64,000 bases of DNA, from NCBI RefSeq assembly GCF_900112065.1, contig NZ_FOKE01000013.1, forward strand, positions 213,767 to 277,766. Reading direction: 5' to 3'. Below are positions 49,922 to 57,933 of the stretch, in pieces. The translations under genes were made by a program, and so were the position numbers. Source of the DNA: Cohnella sp. OV330. GTDB lineage: Bacteria; Bacillota; Bacilli; Paenibacillales; Paenibacillaceae. The notes under the pieces are model-generated. The model did no database searches. It was not told the DNA's origin and saw only the letters and a list, made by a program, of their open reading frames with translations. Position 1 is the stretch's first letter. The number at the start of each line of letters is the position of its first letter.

Positions 49922-50446
49922 CTATGGCTTCGGGACAGCCCCGTCGTCGTCCGATCCGTGCAAATCCACGGTCTTGTTCAGATCCGAATCCGGCCTATCG
50001 TGACCGGTCAGCCGCTGGAACAGGTGCGCGACCATCTTCATTTTGCTGCCCGTTTCCCAATATTCGGCCGTCTCCGCCCTGACCTTGATCAGGACCAGGT
50101 TCGGATCGTCGTACGTCGTGTCGAGCAGCTTCTCGTAGGCGACGCTCCAGAACTCGCGAATCTTGGCCGGATCGTTCACCAGCTCGGCCTCGCCGCGCAC
50201 GGACACGTACGATTTGCCCACGTAAGCGACGTTTACGCGCGGATCCTCCAGGAGCTCCTCGTATTTGTCCGTATCCTTGGACGTCAAAAACCACAGATCT
50301 CCGTCAAACTCCACTTCTTGCGTCTTGAGCGGCCGAGATACGAGACCTTCGGGCGTCACCGTCGTGAGCATGGCGGTATCGATTCCCTTGATCAGGTCCC
50401 TCACCTTGTCGATCGCTTCCTGGCTGGCCGTATGCATATTTGGCAT
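49922..50446 (-). CDS. Pyridoxamine 5'-phosphate oxidase-like general stress protein (YdaG type)
   Basis: A 174-residue flavin-reductase-like split-barrel protein. AMLTTVTPEGLVSRPL, GDLWFLTSKDTDKYEEL, VNVAYVGKSYVSVRGEAELV and LVLIKVRAETAEYWET are the conserved strands of the general-stress FMN/PPOX group; the Asp-rich C-terminus is a tail. It probably binds FMN or heme and serves a stress role. The start follows GAGGTGAGGAC. No clear sigma-B promoter was found. Confidence 0.9.
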   Translation of the reverse strand: MPNMHTASQEAIDKVRDLIKGIDTAMLTTVTPEGLVSRPLKTQEVEFDGDLWFLTSKDTDKYEELLEDPRVNVAYVGKSYVSVRGEAELVNDPAKIREFWSVAYEKLLDTTYDDPNLVLIKVRAETAEYWETGSKMKMVAHLFQRLTGHDRPDSDLNKTVDLHGSDDDGAVPKP

Positions 50447-50639
50447 GTCCTCACCTCATCGTTTGGATTGGGCCTTTTTTGCGCTCTCCGTATATTTAAA
50501 CCGAATCGCCGCCCCTTCAACCAATGGGCCAACCATCTTCTGTAAAGCATTGACGCACGGAAAGGATGAGGCGTAAAATAATTCTTCGGTAAGTCCATGG
50601 AGTAGATCAGGTATGAACAAAGGAAGAGGTTGAACCGTT

Positions 50640-51104
50640 TTGAATTTTAAGGCTGTCGCAATTTGCTTATATATCGTCGGCATTTATTGGCTTTCGTCGC
50701 GCGTGCCCGCGATGCACGCTTTATTTTTCCCGACGCTCGGCGCGTTTAGCCTTCTTTTTATCGCGCATCCTTTTTCTCCGGGCAAACTAGGCAAGGTCGC
50801 CTTCGGCGCCGTCGTCTCCGTCTTGATCGGCACGACGTTATCCTACGTGTACCCGGGCGCGGTCTCCTTGTTGGTCAATATGCTCATCGTCATCTACTTG
50901 ATCAACCGGTTTAAATGGAATGCACCGCCGATTCTCGCCGTGTCGCTCATTCCGTTTTTCGTGCATACGTCCTTTATCTGGGTCATTCCGGCGTCCGTCT
51001 GCGTCTCCCTGATCGGGCTGGTGCTCACGCTGTGGATCGCCCATCACGTCGAACGCATCATCTCCGTGCAGACCCGGAGCGCCAGCCAGGCAGAGTCCGG
51101 TTAA
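50640..51104 (+). CDS. HPP-like small integral membrane protein
   Basis: A 154-residue protein with about five hydrophobic helices. MHALFFPTLGAFSLLFIAHPFSPGKLG resembles the HPP family signature (proline-rich loop after the second helix), but the literal HPP motif is absent, so the family call is tentative. HPP proteins have been linked to nitrite transport in plastids and cyanobacteria; the nearby flavohemoprotein would fit nitrogen-oxide metabolism. It starts with TTG behind AGGAAGAGG and is followed by a strong terminator. Confidence 0.7.
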   Translation: MNFKAVAICLYIVGIYWLSSRVPAMHALFFPTLGAFSLLFIAHPFSPGKLGKVAFGAVVSVLIGTTLSYVYPGAVSLLVNMLIVIYLINRFKWNAPPILAVSLIPFFVHTSFIWVIPASVCVSLIGLVLTLWIAHHVERIISVQTRSASQAESG

Positions 51105-51110
51105 CGGCCA

Positions 51111-51153
51111 AAAAAAGCGAATCGCCCTTTTACCGCGGCGCATTCGCTTTTTT
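51111..51153 (+). terminator. Terminator after the HPP-like gene
   Basis: AAGCGAAT pairs with ATTCGCTT, preceded by an A-run and followed by TTTTTT. Confidence 0.82.
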
Positions 51154-51181
51154 ATATCCCCCGAGAGCGGAGGCGTCATCC

Positions 51182-51688
51182 TTGATTTTGCATAAAGGCG
51201 AGATATTATTCCGGCAAGGAGAATCGGGGCCCCTGTACCATCTGAAAAGCGGCCTGCTCAAGATCGTGCGCCTCCATCCGGATGGCTCGCAGTATCTGGT
51301 CAATATCATCGTGCCCGGGGAGACGATCCCCCATCACTCGCTCATCAGCCCCAAGCCGTACTTCGGCACGGCCGTCGCGCTCACCGCCAGCGAAATCGAC
51401 GTGCTGCCGGCCGCGGAGTGGTATGAGGAATTGGCGCAGGACCCCGTACGCTATCGGGACGTGGCGCTGCTGTTGCAGGACAGATTGAGTCTGCTGCAGC
51501 AGCGGTTCGACCAATTGACGGAGACGTCTCCCGCGGAAAAGCTCAGAAAGCTCGCCGCCTGGTTCGAGACTTATATCGGTCCGGCGCCGCTCGCCGACGT
51601 GCTGACGCAGGAAGAGATCGGTCAGTTCGTCGGGCTGCGCCGCGAGACGGTCAACCGGCTGCTGCGCAAACGGCAGCCGCTGCCGTGA
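51182..51688 (+). CDS. Crp/Fnr-family transcriptional regulator, short C-terminus
   Basis: A 168-residue regulator. The cNMP-binding beta-barrel (about 1-85) reads LHKGEILFRQGESGPLYHLKSGLLKIVR, then a dimer helix, then the HTH with LTQEEIGQFVGLRRETVNRLLRK. The protein stops immediately after the recognition helix (RKRQPLP), without the usual wing. It has no cysteines, so it cannot be an Fe-S FNR. TTG at 51182 has GGAGG at 8 bp. It converges with the flavohemoprotein gene, whose promoter carries a palindrome of Crp type; it is the most likely binder. Confidence 0.85.
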   Translation: MILHKGEILFRQGESGPLYHLKSGLLKIVRLHPDGSQYLVNIIVPGETIPHHSLISPKPYFGTAVALTASEIDVLPAAEWYEELAQDPVRYRDVALLLQDRLSLLQQRFDQLTETSPAEKLRKLAAWFETYIGPAPLADVLTQEEIGQFVGLRRETVNRLLRKRQPLP

Positions 51689-51706
51689 TCTCGCCGCAAT
51701 CCCGGA

Positions 51707-52945
51707 TCAAGCTTGAGCCGTCTCCGCCTCCTGCAAGCTGCCGGACGGTCCGAAAAATTCGAAGCGAATCCGCTCCTCCGCGATTCCCCACGACCGCAGC
51801 GCGGCAAACACCGTCTTCATGAACGGCGTCGGCCCGCAGAAGTAGAAGCTCGCTTCCGTCGTCGGAACGACTTGCTGCAGCCAGGACAGATCGACGTAAC
51901 CTTCCTTGTGAAAAGCCTCCGTCTTCCGGTCCGAAGCCGACGGACGGCTATAGCACCAGTGCGCGGATACATGCGGGCTGCTCGCCGCGACCTCCTCCGC
52001 TTCCTGACGCAGCGCATGCGCGTCTCCGCTCCGCGCCGCATGAATGAACGCGATCTCGCGGCCGGGTTGGGCCTCCGCTGCGGCTTTCAGCATGCTGACC
52101 ATCGGCGTCAGCCCCACGCCGCCGCTGATGAGCACGAGCGGCCGGGTGTCCGCCCGATCCAGAACGAACTCGCCCGCCGGCGCGGACAGATGCAATACGT
52201 CGCCTTCTCCAACCTGCGCGTGCAGGTATGACGACACTTTGCCGGCCGGCTTGCCGGGGAGCGCGTCCTCCCGTTTCACGGAGATCCGGTAATACGGCTT
52301 GCCCGGCGCATCCGACAGGCTGTACTGGCGGATATGCGTGTTCGATTCGCCCGGAATGTCCAGCCGCACGCTGATATACTGCCCGGGCTCGAACGAAGCC
52401 AGCGCCCCGCCGTCCGCCGGCACCAGGTAGAAGGACGTGACGACATCGCTCTCCGCCACCTTGCGCGCGACGCGGAACGCTCTGAATCCCGCCCAGCCGC
52501 CGTCCTGCTTTTCCGCCTGCTCGTACATGCCTTCTTCGACTTGGATGAAGACGTTCGCGATGATGCCGTACGCCTCCGCCCAGGCCCCCAGGATGTCGTC
52601 CGTCGCCGCGTCGCCGAGCACGTCCTTGATCGCGCCCAGCAGGTACTTGCCGACGATCGGGTACTGATCGGCCGTCACGCCGAGGCTGCGGTGCTTGTGC
52701 GCGATCTGCTTCACGACCGGCAGGATCGACTCCAGCTTGTCGATATGCAGCGCCGCGGCGTATACGACGTTGGCGAGCGCCGCTTGCTGCCTGCCCTGGC
52801 TCTGGTTCGCATGGTTGAACAGGTTCAGCAGCTCCGGGTGCGCCGCGAACATCGTCTGGTAGAAGCGCTTCGTGATCGTCGTGCCGTGCTGCTCGAGCAC
52901 GGGCACCGTGGATTTGATGATCTCTATCGTGCGGGAACTAAGCAT
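51707..52945 (-). CDS. hmp: Flavohemoprotein (nitric oxide dioxygenase)
   Basis: A 412-residue cytoplasmic enzyme converting nitric oxide with O2 and NAD(P)H to nitrate. The globin domain (1-140) has the proximal His85 in IAHKHRS. The FAD domain (about 150-260) includes IRQYSLSDAP, and the NAD domain has VLISGGVGLTPMVSML and FYFCGPTPFM. Length and domain order fit Hmp fully. The start at 52945 follows GAGGAGAACGGAT. A TGTGA-N6-TCACA palindrome lies at 53011-53028, about 42 bp upstream of a predicted transcription start, where a class-II Crp/Fnr activator would bind. Confidence 0.96.
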   Translation of the reverse strand: MLSSRTIEIIKSTVPVLEQHGTTITKRFYQTMFAAHPELLNLFNHANQSQGRQQAALANVVYAAALHIDKLESILPVVKQIAHKHRSLGVTADQYPIVGKYLLGAIKDVLGDAATDDILGAWAEAYGIIANVFIQVEEGMYEQAEKQDGGWAGFRAFRVARKVAESDVVTSFYLVPADGGALASFEPGQYISVRLDIPGESNTHIRQYSLSDAPGKPYYRISVKREDALPGKPAGKVSSYLHAQVGEGDVLHLSAPAGEFVLDRADTRPLVLISGGVGLTPMVSMLKAAAEAQPGREIAFIHAARSGDAHALRQEAEEVAASSPHVSAHWCYSRPSASDRKTEAFHKEGYVDLSWLQQVVPTTEASFYFCGPTPFMKTVFAALRSWGIAEERIRFEFFGPSGSLQEAETAQA

Positions 52946-53010
52946 ATCCGTTCTCCTCGCTTTCATGGACTTAGGATGAACCAAGTATATAAAAGCGGGA
53001 GGCCTCGCCT

Positions 53011-53028
53011 GTGTGATCTCGATCACAC
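53011..53028. promoter_or_regulatory. Crp/Fnr-type palindrome ahead of hmp
   Basis: GTGTGATCTCGATCACAC is a perfect 9+9 palindrome containing TGTGA-N6-TCACA. Its centre is about 30 bp from the TATACT box, placing it near -42 relative to the expected transcription start. Confidence 0.75.
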
Positions 53029-53071
53029 CAAATCGCAAGGATGTGTGAAGAAGCGCGGAGACTGCCCAGGA

Positions 53072-53262
53072 CGATCATGCAAAAATACATCATCCAAAGC
53101 CAGTATGGCGGGTTATTGCGATCTATCGCGCAAAAGCGCACGGTAGCTCACCTCTTTGGGCGAGATCCAGTGTGTTCTAAGCGATAATCCTGCACTTTTG
53201 CGCGATAGGTGGAACGATGCGGCGGCGGTGATCTCAATCGTGTACTCTTGCGCGATAGATGG
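53072..53262. repeat. Four-copy intergenic element, family 2 (+,+,-,-)
   Basis: Motif ATCTATCGCGCAAAAGCGCA at 53121, with a degenerate copy at 53074, and its reverse complement (GCACTTTTGCGCGATAG, GTACTCTTGCGCGATAG) at 53192 and 53242. The offset is 47 bp in the first pair and exactly 50 bp in the second. The architecture equals that of the family-1 elements, but the core sequence differs. Confidence 0.8.
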
Positions 53263-53272
53263 TCATAGATCT

Positions 53273-54505
53273 TCACATGTAAGGGACAGACGATTTACTT
53301 TTAGATGGATTGGGCTTTTTCAGGTAGACATTCAATCGTTCTGAAAATAAAAGCATCGCGGCGGCCGAAAGTGCGAGATAGGACGGGAAGATGCCGATGG
53401 TCGAATGCGAGGCGAGAAAGCCGAGCAACGGCGGCATCAGCGTGCTGCCGGTATAAGCGACGGCCATCTGGTAGCCCATGATGGACGGGGCGTGCCGCTT
53501 GCCGAATCGGACCGGCGTCTCGTGCAGCATGCACGGGTAGATCGGGGCGAGGCCCAGCCCGACGATCATCAAGCCCGCAAACGAGAAGCCCGCCGGCAGC
53601 GGCAGGACGAGCAGCGCGGCGCCGGCCAGCGCCGTCGCCTGTCCGCAGCGGATGAGCGTACGGTTGCCGACCTTGATGGTAATGAAGCCCGTGATCAGCC
53701 GGCCGATCGTGATGCCCATATAGTACATCGACACCCACTGCGCGGCGGTCGCGGCGGACAGCCCTTTGACGCCGACGAGATAGCTGCTGCCCCACAGGCC
53801 CGCGGTCGACTCGACGCCGCAGTAGAACAAAAAGGAGACGAGCGCCAGCTTGACGCCCTTGACCTGCAGGGGCTTGATCGGCCGGGTATCGGCGTCGCCT
53901 TCCGGCAGGACTGCCTCCTCCTGCGCCTGGCGGGCGGTCGCGCTCTCGCGGCTCCGCGCGACGCGGTCCCACAAGGGCAGCGTTGCGAACAAAATGACGA
54001 CGAGCACGAACTGAATCCCCGCTACGGCGAGGTACCCGTCTCTCCAGGTACCCGTTCCCCCGATATAGCTCGCCATGATCATGGGCCCGAGCGTGGCGCC
54101 GACGCCCCAGAAGCAGTGCAGCCAGCTCATGTGCCGGGCTTCGTAATGCTCGGCCACGTAGTTGTTGAGCCCGGCATCCACGGAGCCGCCGCCCAGTCCG
54201 AGCGGAATGGCGAAGAGCATGAGCCAGATGAGCGAGGGCGACTGCGAAAAGCCGAGCAGCGCGCCCGCGGTCATGACGCAGCTGACCGCCGCGACTTTTC
54301 CCGTGCCGAACCGCTTGAGCACGGCTCCGCTCGCCAGGCTGGACACGATCGTGCCCGCGGCGACGATCATATAGAGAACGCCCGCGGTCCCGAGCGGCGC
54401 GTCCATGTCGGCGTGCATCACCGGCCAGGAGGCGCCCAGCAGCGAATCGGGCAAGCCAAGGCTGATAAACGCCAGATAAATAATCAATAAAAAGAAAGTT
54501 GCCAT
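53273..54505 (-). CDS. MFS transporter (fucose-permease-like), ROK-linked
   Basis: A 410-residue carrier with twelve membrane helices. The first-half loop SGAVLKRFGTGKV and the LGLGGGSVDAGLNNYVAEHY segment with an embedded helix-breaking glycine pattern resemble FucP/YfkF-like sugar or peptide carriers. It lies 15 bp after the ROK regulator and is co-transcribed with it, so it probably imports a sugar sensed by the ROK protein. The substrate is unknown. Confidence 0.9.
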   Translation of the reverse strand: MATFFLLIIYLAFISLGLPDSLLGASWPVMHADMDAPLGTAGVLYMIVAAGTIVSSLASGAVLKRFGTGKVAAVSCVMTAGALLGFSQSPSLIWLMLFAIPLGLGGGSVDAGLNNYVAEHYEARHMSWLHCFWGVGATLGPMIMASYIGGTGTWRDGYLAVAGIQFVLVVILFATLPLWDRVARSRESATARQAQEEAVLPEGDADTRPIKPLQVKGVKLALVSFLFYCGVESTAGLWGSSYLVGVKGLSAATAAQWVSMYYMGITIGRLITGFITIKVGNRTLIRCGQATALAGAALLVLPLPAGFSFAGLMIVGLGLAPIYPCMLHETPVRFGKRHAPSIMGYQMAVAYTGSTLMPPLLGFLASHSTIGIFPSYLALSAAAMLLFSERLNVYLKKPNPSKSKSSVPYM

Positions 54506-54520
54506 CGTTTGCTTGCTCCT

Positions 54521-55555
54521 TTATTCCTGTATGCTCGCGCCCGAGATCATCCGATGAAGCCCCAGGCTCCGCAGACCGTCCAGGTAATCCTGCCGCCAGT
54601 CGCTCGCGGTCAGGCGAGGCAGATGCGCCGGAGGCACGTAGGCGGCGCTTCGCTCCGCGATCCGGTCCAGCAGCGTCTCGCTCACCTCGTCCCGGCAAAA
54701 CACGATCGTATGCGGATTCAAAATCGCCGTGCAGGATGCGACCATCCGGCTAACGGCGTCCAACTCCCTTTCGTTCATCCGGCCCGGCGGGGACGCATGG
54801 GCGCGATCCAGCGCCTGGGTGAAGTTGCGGTCTTCGTATTGGGGCAGGAAGGACACCTCTCCGGCGAAAAAGGTGCTTCCTCGCACGATGTCCCCGTTCA
54901 CGAGGATGCCGGCGCCCGGGCCGTTCTGGCCGAAGTACAGGTACACGATCGACGGATTGACGTGCTCGCTCTTCTTTTCGTTGAAGCCCAGGACGGCGGC
55001 GTTCATATCGTTTTCAATGACGACCGGGATCCTGAACCGCGTCTCCAGGTATCCTTGCAGATCGAAGTCATGGTACGCCTCGTAGCACGGAATAAAAATA
55101 ATGCGTCCGTTGTTGACCGATCCGGGGATGCCGACGGCCACGGCGCGGATCCTGGGCTGTCGGGCGAGGATCTCCGCGATATACGCCGCCAGCTTCTCTG
55201 CGTCGCCTTCCAGCAGGCTTGAGGTCGATCCCTGTTCCTTGGCTTCGCCCAAGCAATTGAAGATCGAATAATGGGTCTCGTTCTTTTCCAGAAACAGAGC
55301 GAGCCCGAGCATATGATCCGGATTGTACGCATACCGCTGCGCCCGCCGTCCGCCGCTCGACTCGTCGAGCCCCGCAGTGACCAACTCCCCTTCGCTCTCC
55401 ATGTCGGACAGAAACTTGCTGATCGTCGGGAAACTGATGCCCAGCATGCGGCTGAGTTCGACTTTGGTCATGCTGCCGTGCGTGAGCAGCGCGGCGCGTA
55501 TGCCGCTGTAGATCAATCTGCTGCGATCCTTAGGCGTCGCGATTCGTTCCTTCAA
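54521..55555 (-). CDS. ROK-family transcriptional regulator (NagC/XylR type)
   Basis: A 344-residue protein with an N-terminal MarR-like HTH (MTKVELSRMLGISFPTISKFLSDMESEG, about 29-56) and a ROK kinase-fold sensor (about 80-300) containing AVAVGIPGSVNN and VVIENDMNAAVLGF. The zinc-binding CxCGxxGC motif of active ROK kinases is missing, as in regulators. A perfect 10-4-10 palindrome 26 bp upstream of its start is the likely autoregulatory operator. It is first in a two-gene operon with the MFS carrier. Confidence 0.92.
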   Translation of the reverse strand: MKERIATPKDRSRLIYSGIRAALLTHGSMTKVELSRMLGISFPTISKFLSDMESEGELVTAGLDESSGGRRAQRYAYNPDHMLGLALFLEKNETHYSIFNCLGEAKEQGSTSSLLEGDAEKLAAYIAEILARQPRIRAVAVGIPGSVNNGRIIFIPCYEAYHDFDLQGYLETRFRIPVVIENDMNAAVLGFNEKKSEHVNPSIVYLYFGQNGPGAGILVNGDIVRGSTFFAGEVSFLPQYEDRNFTQALDRAHASPPGRMNERELDAVSRMVASCTAILNPHTIVFCRDEVSETLLDRIAERSAAYVPPAHLPRLTASDWRQDYLDGLRSLGLHRMISGASIQE

Positions 55556-55580
55556 GGGGTTACCGCCTTTCGCTGCTTCG

Positions 55581-55604
55581 ACTTATTAAAACAATTTAAT
55601 AAGT
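55581..55604. promoter_or_regulatory. ROK operator (perfect palindrome)
   Basis: ACTTATTAAA-ACAA-TTTAATAAGT: perfect 10-bp arms with a 4-bp spacer, directly upstream of the ROK-MFS operon; the position and AT-rich arms fit XylR/NagC-type sites. Confidence 0.8.
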
Positions 55605-55647
55605 AGTTGTCGCAAGTTTAACAGATGCGGCACGCTTTGAACAGCAC

Positions 55648-55673
55648 AAAAAAAAGAGGGGGCTGGCCCCCTC
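55648..55673 (-). terminator. Terminator of the broken MFS gene
   Basis: GAGGGGGC-TG-GCCCCCTC hairpin followed on the minus strand by eight T. Confidence 0.88.
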
Positions 55674-55736
55674 ACTGTGCGGACATCTATTCCGGAGCAA
55701 CGCCGCCGCGAGGCTCGATAGCGATAGGCTGCATCC

Positions 55737-56640
55737 TTATTTCGCCGCAACGACCGCCGCGTCGCTTGGCTGGGCCGCCAGCTTCCGGTACACCTTCGCG
55801 TACACCCATACGGCGTTGACGAGCAGCAGCGCGCCGGTTAAGCCGAACACGTACCGGAGGCCGAACCATGCCGCGACCTGGCCGCCAAGCACGGAGCCGG
55901 CGAACACGCCGAGATATCCCGCGGACATGGAAAATCCGAACACCCTGCCCGTGATCTGCTGCGGCGTGATCTTTTTGAGCAAGATATTGACCGCCGGCGT
56001 GAGTCCGGCGGACGTCAGTCCGAGCAGAAAACGCAGGATCATGAGCTGCCAAGGGGCGGTCACGAACGCTTGGGGAATAAACAGCAAGCCCGCTACGGCG
56101 ATCGATGCCAGCATGACCTTGTGCGCGCCGATCCGGTCGGACAGCTTGCCGAGCCGCGGGGCGGCGAAGATGTTGGCGAGGCCCGACGCCGAGAACGTAA
56201 TGCCCGCGATCAGCGCGACATGGCCTGCGCCGCCGGACAGATGCGTGATATAGACGGTGAGGACCGGCTCCACCGAGTACAGGGCGACCGTCAGCACGAA
56301 AAACGTCGCGAACAGGACGAGCGTGAGGCTTTTTTCCGGGACGGCGTCCCAGATCTCCCGGAATCGCAGCACCTGCTTCTTGTCCCCGCGCTCGAACGAT
56401 TCCCGCACGAACAGCGCGGTCGCGACGAAGGCGACGAGCAACAGCGCGCCCGTGAAGAAGAACACGTCGCGCATCCCGAGGTTCTCGCCGATGAAGTCGC
56501 CGACCGTCGGGCCGAGCAGCGATCCGGCGATGCTCGCCGTAGAGAGCGTCGCGAGGGCGTAGCCCGCGTGCTCCTTGTCCGTCTGCGTGGCGATCATGGT
56601 CGTGCAGGCCGTCCCGTAACCCGTGATGACGCCTTCCGCT
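55737..56640 (-). pseudogene. MFS transporter, N-terminal part missing
   Basis: The readable part covers the last ~300 residues of an MFS carrier, beginning within helix 4 at EGVITGYGTACTTMIATQTDKEHAGYAL and continuing to the end (five to eight helices). The ATG at 56597 lies inside the conserved helix-4 motif, so it is not a genuine start. The first ~100-120 residues, the promoter and the ribosome site are absent. At about 56637 the sequence switches to an unrelated plus-strand reading frame. The frame is otherwise free of stops, so the lesion looks like a recent deletion. The remaining half is unlikely to transport. Confidence 0.75.
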
Positions 56641-56860
56641 GTACGGGCAGCTGCACGAGATTCTAGTCGCGCAGTTCGAGGAGATGCACGGATCCGCGCA
56701 GGACAACGCCGACGCGCAAGCGAGCGCCGTATTCAGAGCGGACATGCTGCTCGTGGCGCTCGGCAGCGAGTCCTACGCCGCGCAGCGGGACGTTCGCGGG
56801 CTGTCGCCGGAAGAGATCGTCGAACAGCTCGGACTGACCTTTTTCCAGGAACGGAACTGA
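56639..56860 (+). pseudogene. C-terminal remnant of a regulator-like protein (probably TetR family)
   Basis: A plus-strand frame of 73 codons without a start site reads LYGQLHEILVAQFEEMH..., RADMLLVALGSESYAAQRD, LSPEEIVEQLGLTFFQERN and stops at 56860. Its helical, Glu-rich character and final PEEIVEQL..LF pattern resemble the C-terminus of TetR-type regulators. It abuts the truncated MFS gene, pointing outward, as expected if a divergent regulator/transporter pair lost both N-termini and the promoter between them. The family call is tentative. Confidence 0.5.
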
Positions 56861-56878
56861 CGGTTCTGCGCCAACAAA

Positions 56879-56912
56879 AAAAGCGCTCCTCCGGACAATC
56901 GGAGAGCGCTTT
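56879..56912. terminator. Bidirectional terminator
   Basis: AAAAGCGCT plus CTCCG pairs with CGGAG plus AGCGCTTTT, with A-run and T-run on either side; it serves the lipoprotein gene on the minus strand and the remnant on the plus strand. Confidence 0.85.
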
Positions 56913-56920
56913 TCATTTGG

Positions 56921-57874
56921 TTACGTGGGCCTCGAGAGTTTATCCAAGTTTTTCATCCAGTTATCGTAATACGATTCAGGCGTTATTCCGTCTATGAAAT
57001 CCTTTTGAAACGCGGCGATCGTTGCCCGTACTTCGCCAGATTCCGTAGATTGGGCATATTTTAGCATCCAGTCTTTTCCGTCCTGCAGTCGATTGAGGAG
57101 CAAGTAGGCGCTCATGACATCGTTGAGCGTTTCCTCGTTCGACTCCTGTTCAAACGCCTTTATCCTGTTGGACAACTGATCCTCCCAATACTTTTGCGTA
57201 AGTTCGGAACTCGGTTCATAGTGGTCCTTCACCCAGACGTAGACGCCTTGCAGGGCAGGCGCGAGCGGATATTCGCCGTAACTGGAAAAGCCGACTAGCA
57301 CCTCTCCCTGCTGTCCATCCATTCGTTGGAACGATACGGCCTTTTCATCCTGCACGGTTACTACCAACTCTCCTGCCAGCTCCTCTACGACGATCGAAGC
57401 GGGATCCGGTCTACCGTCCGCCAAGTCGAAGACAAACGTGGGCCGGCCATTTTGCTCTAAGCCGGTAATCCAGACGGCTTCGGTCTTGGCAAGGCCTCCT
57501 TCGAAAGCAATGCCGTGCTGCAAGCTGTTAAAAACCTCTCTGCCTTCTTTTCTTATCGCAAAGCGCGTGTAATCGAACTCTCCGTCGTTCCAATAAGCGA
57601 TTTCATAGGGAACGCTGTCGAGGGTGATTCGGTCTATATGAATAGGCTGCGAATCGCTTGCCGGAAAATCGTCCAAGGCGGACTCGGCTGTTGCCGGAGA
57701 TAAGACTGGATCTGGCTCCTCTTCCTTTCGGGTTTCAGCAGGCGTTGCTGTCGCGGACATCGTTGAATAGCCAGGTGCCGTAGTGCCCGGATTCACGTCT
57801 TTACTTGTCCCCGCGCATGCGCAAATCGTCAACAACAAAGTCAACCCTAGCAGTCCCAGTAAAGGACGAAACAA
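56921..57874 (-). CDS. Lipoprotein of unknown function, downstream of the GGDEF-EAL gene
   Basis: About 317 residues. A short hydrophobic signal (FRPLLGLLGLTLLLTICAC) ends in a lipobox, followed by a Thr/Pro/Ala-rich linker and a soluble domain with mixed strands and a helical C-terminus (YWEDQLSNRIKAFEQESNEETLNDVMSAYLLLNRLQ). No family was recognised. TTG at 57874 is preferred, since GGAG lies 9 bp ahead; the ATG at 57883 touches the ribosome site. It begins about 60 bp after the GGDEF-EAL stop on the same strand and may share the riboswitch-controlled transcript. GC content is lower than in neighbours. Confidence 0.75.
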   Translation of the reverse strand: MFRPLLGLLGLTLLLTICACAGTSKDVNPGTTAPGYSTMSATATPAETRKEEEPDPVLSPATAESALDDFPASDSQPIHIDRITLDSVPYEIAYWNDGEFDYTRFAIRKEGREVFNSLQHGIAFEGGLAKTEAVWITGLEQNGRPTFVFDLADGRPDPASIVVEELAGELVVTVQDEKAVSFQRMDGQQGEVLVGFSSYGEYPLAPALQGVYVWVKDHYEPSSELTQKYWEDQLSNRIKAFEQESNEETLNDVMSAYLLLNRLQDGKDWMLKYAQSTESGEVRATIAAFQKDFIDGITPESYYDNWMKNLDKLSRPT

Positions 57875-57933
57875 TTCTCTCATCTCCGATAAATAGACAT
57901 CTTTTATTCATAAGCTAAAAGCGCAGCTTGAGT

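Larger units (their letters stand above)
52946..53272. other. Intergenic region with hmp promoter and family-2 repeat element
   Basis: It contains the hmp -10 box TATACT (52984-52989, minus strand), the Crp-like palindrome and the four-copy element at 53072-53262. No gene is supported. Confidence 0.7.

Noticed and set aside
53011..53028. FNR (TTGAT-N4-ATCAA) site
   Set aside because: The arms are TGTGA/TCACA rather than TTGAT/ATCAA, and the local regulator has no cysteine for an Fe-S cluster.
56623..56997. Plus-strand frame starting in the truncated MFS gene
   Set aside because: It is in a different frame from the regulator-like remnant and reads through a terminator into the antisense of the lipoprotein gene.
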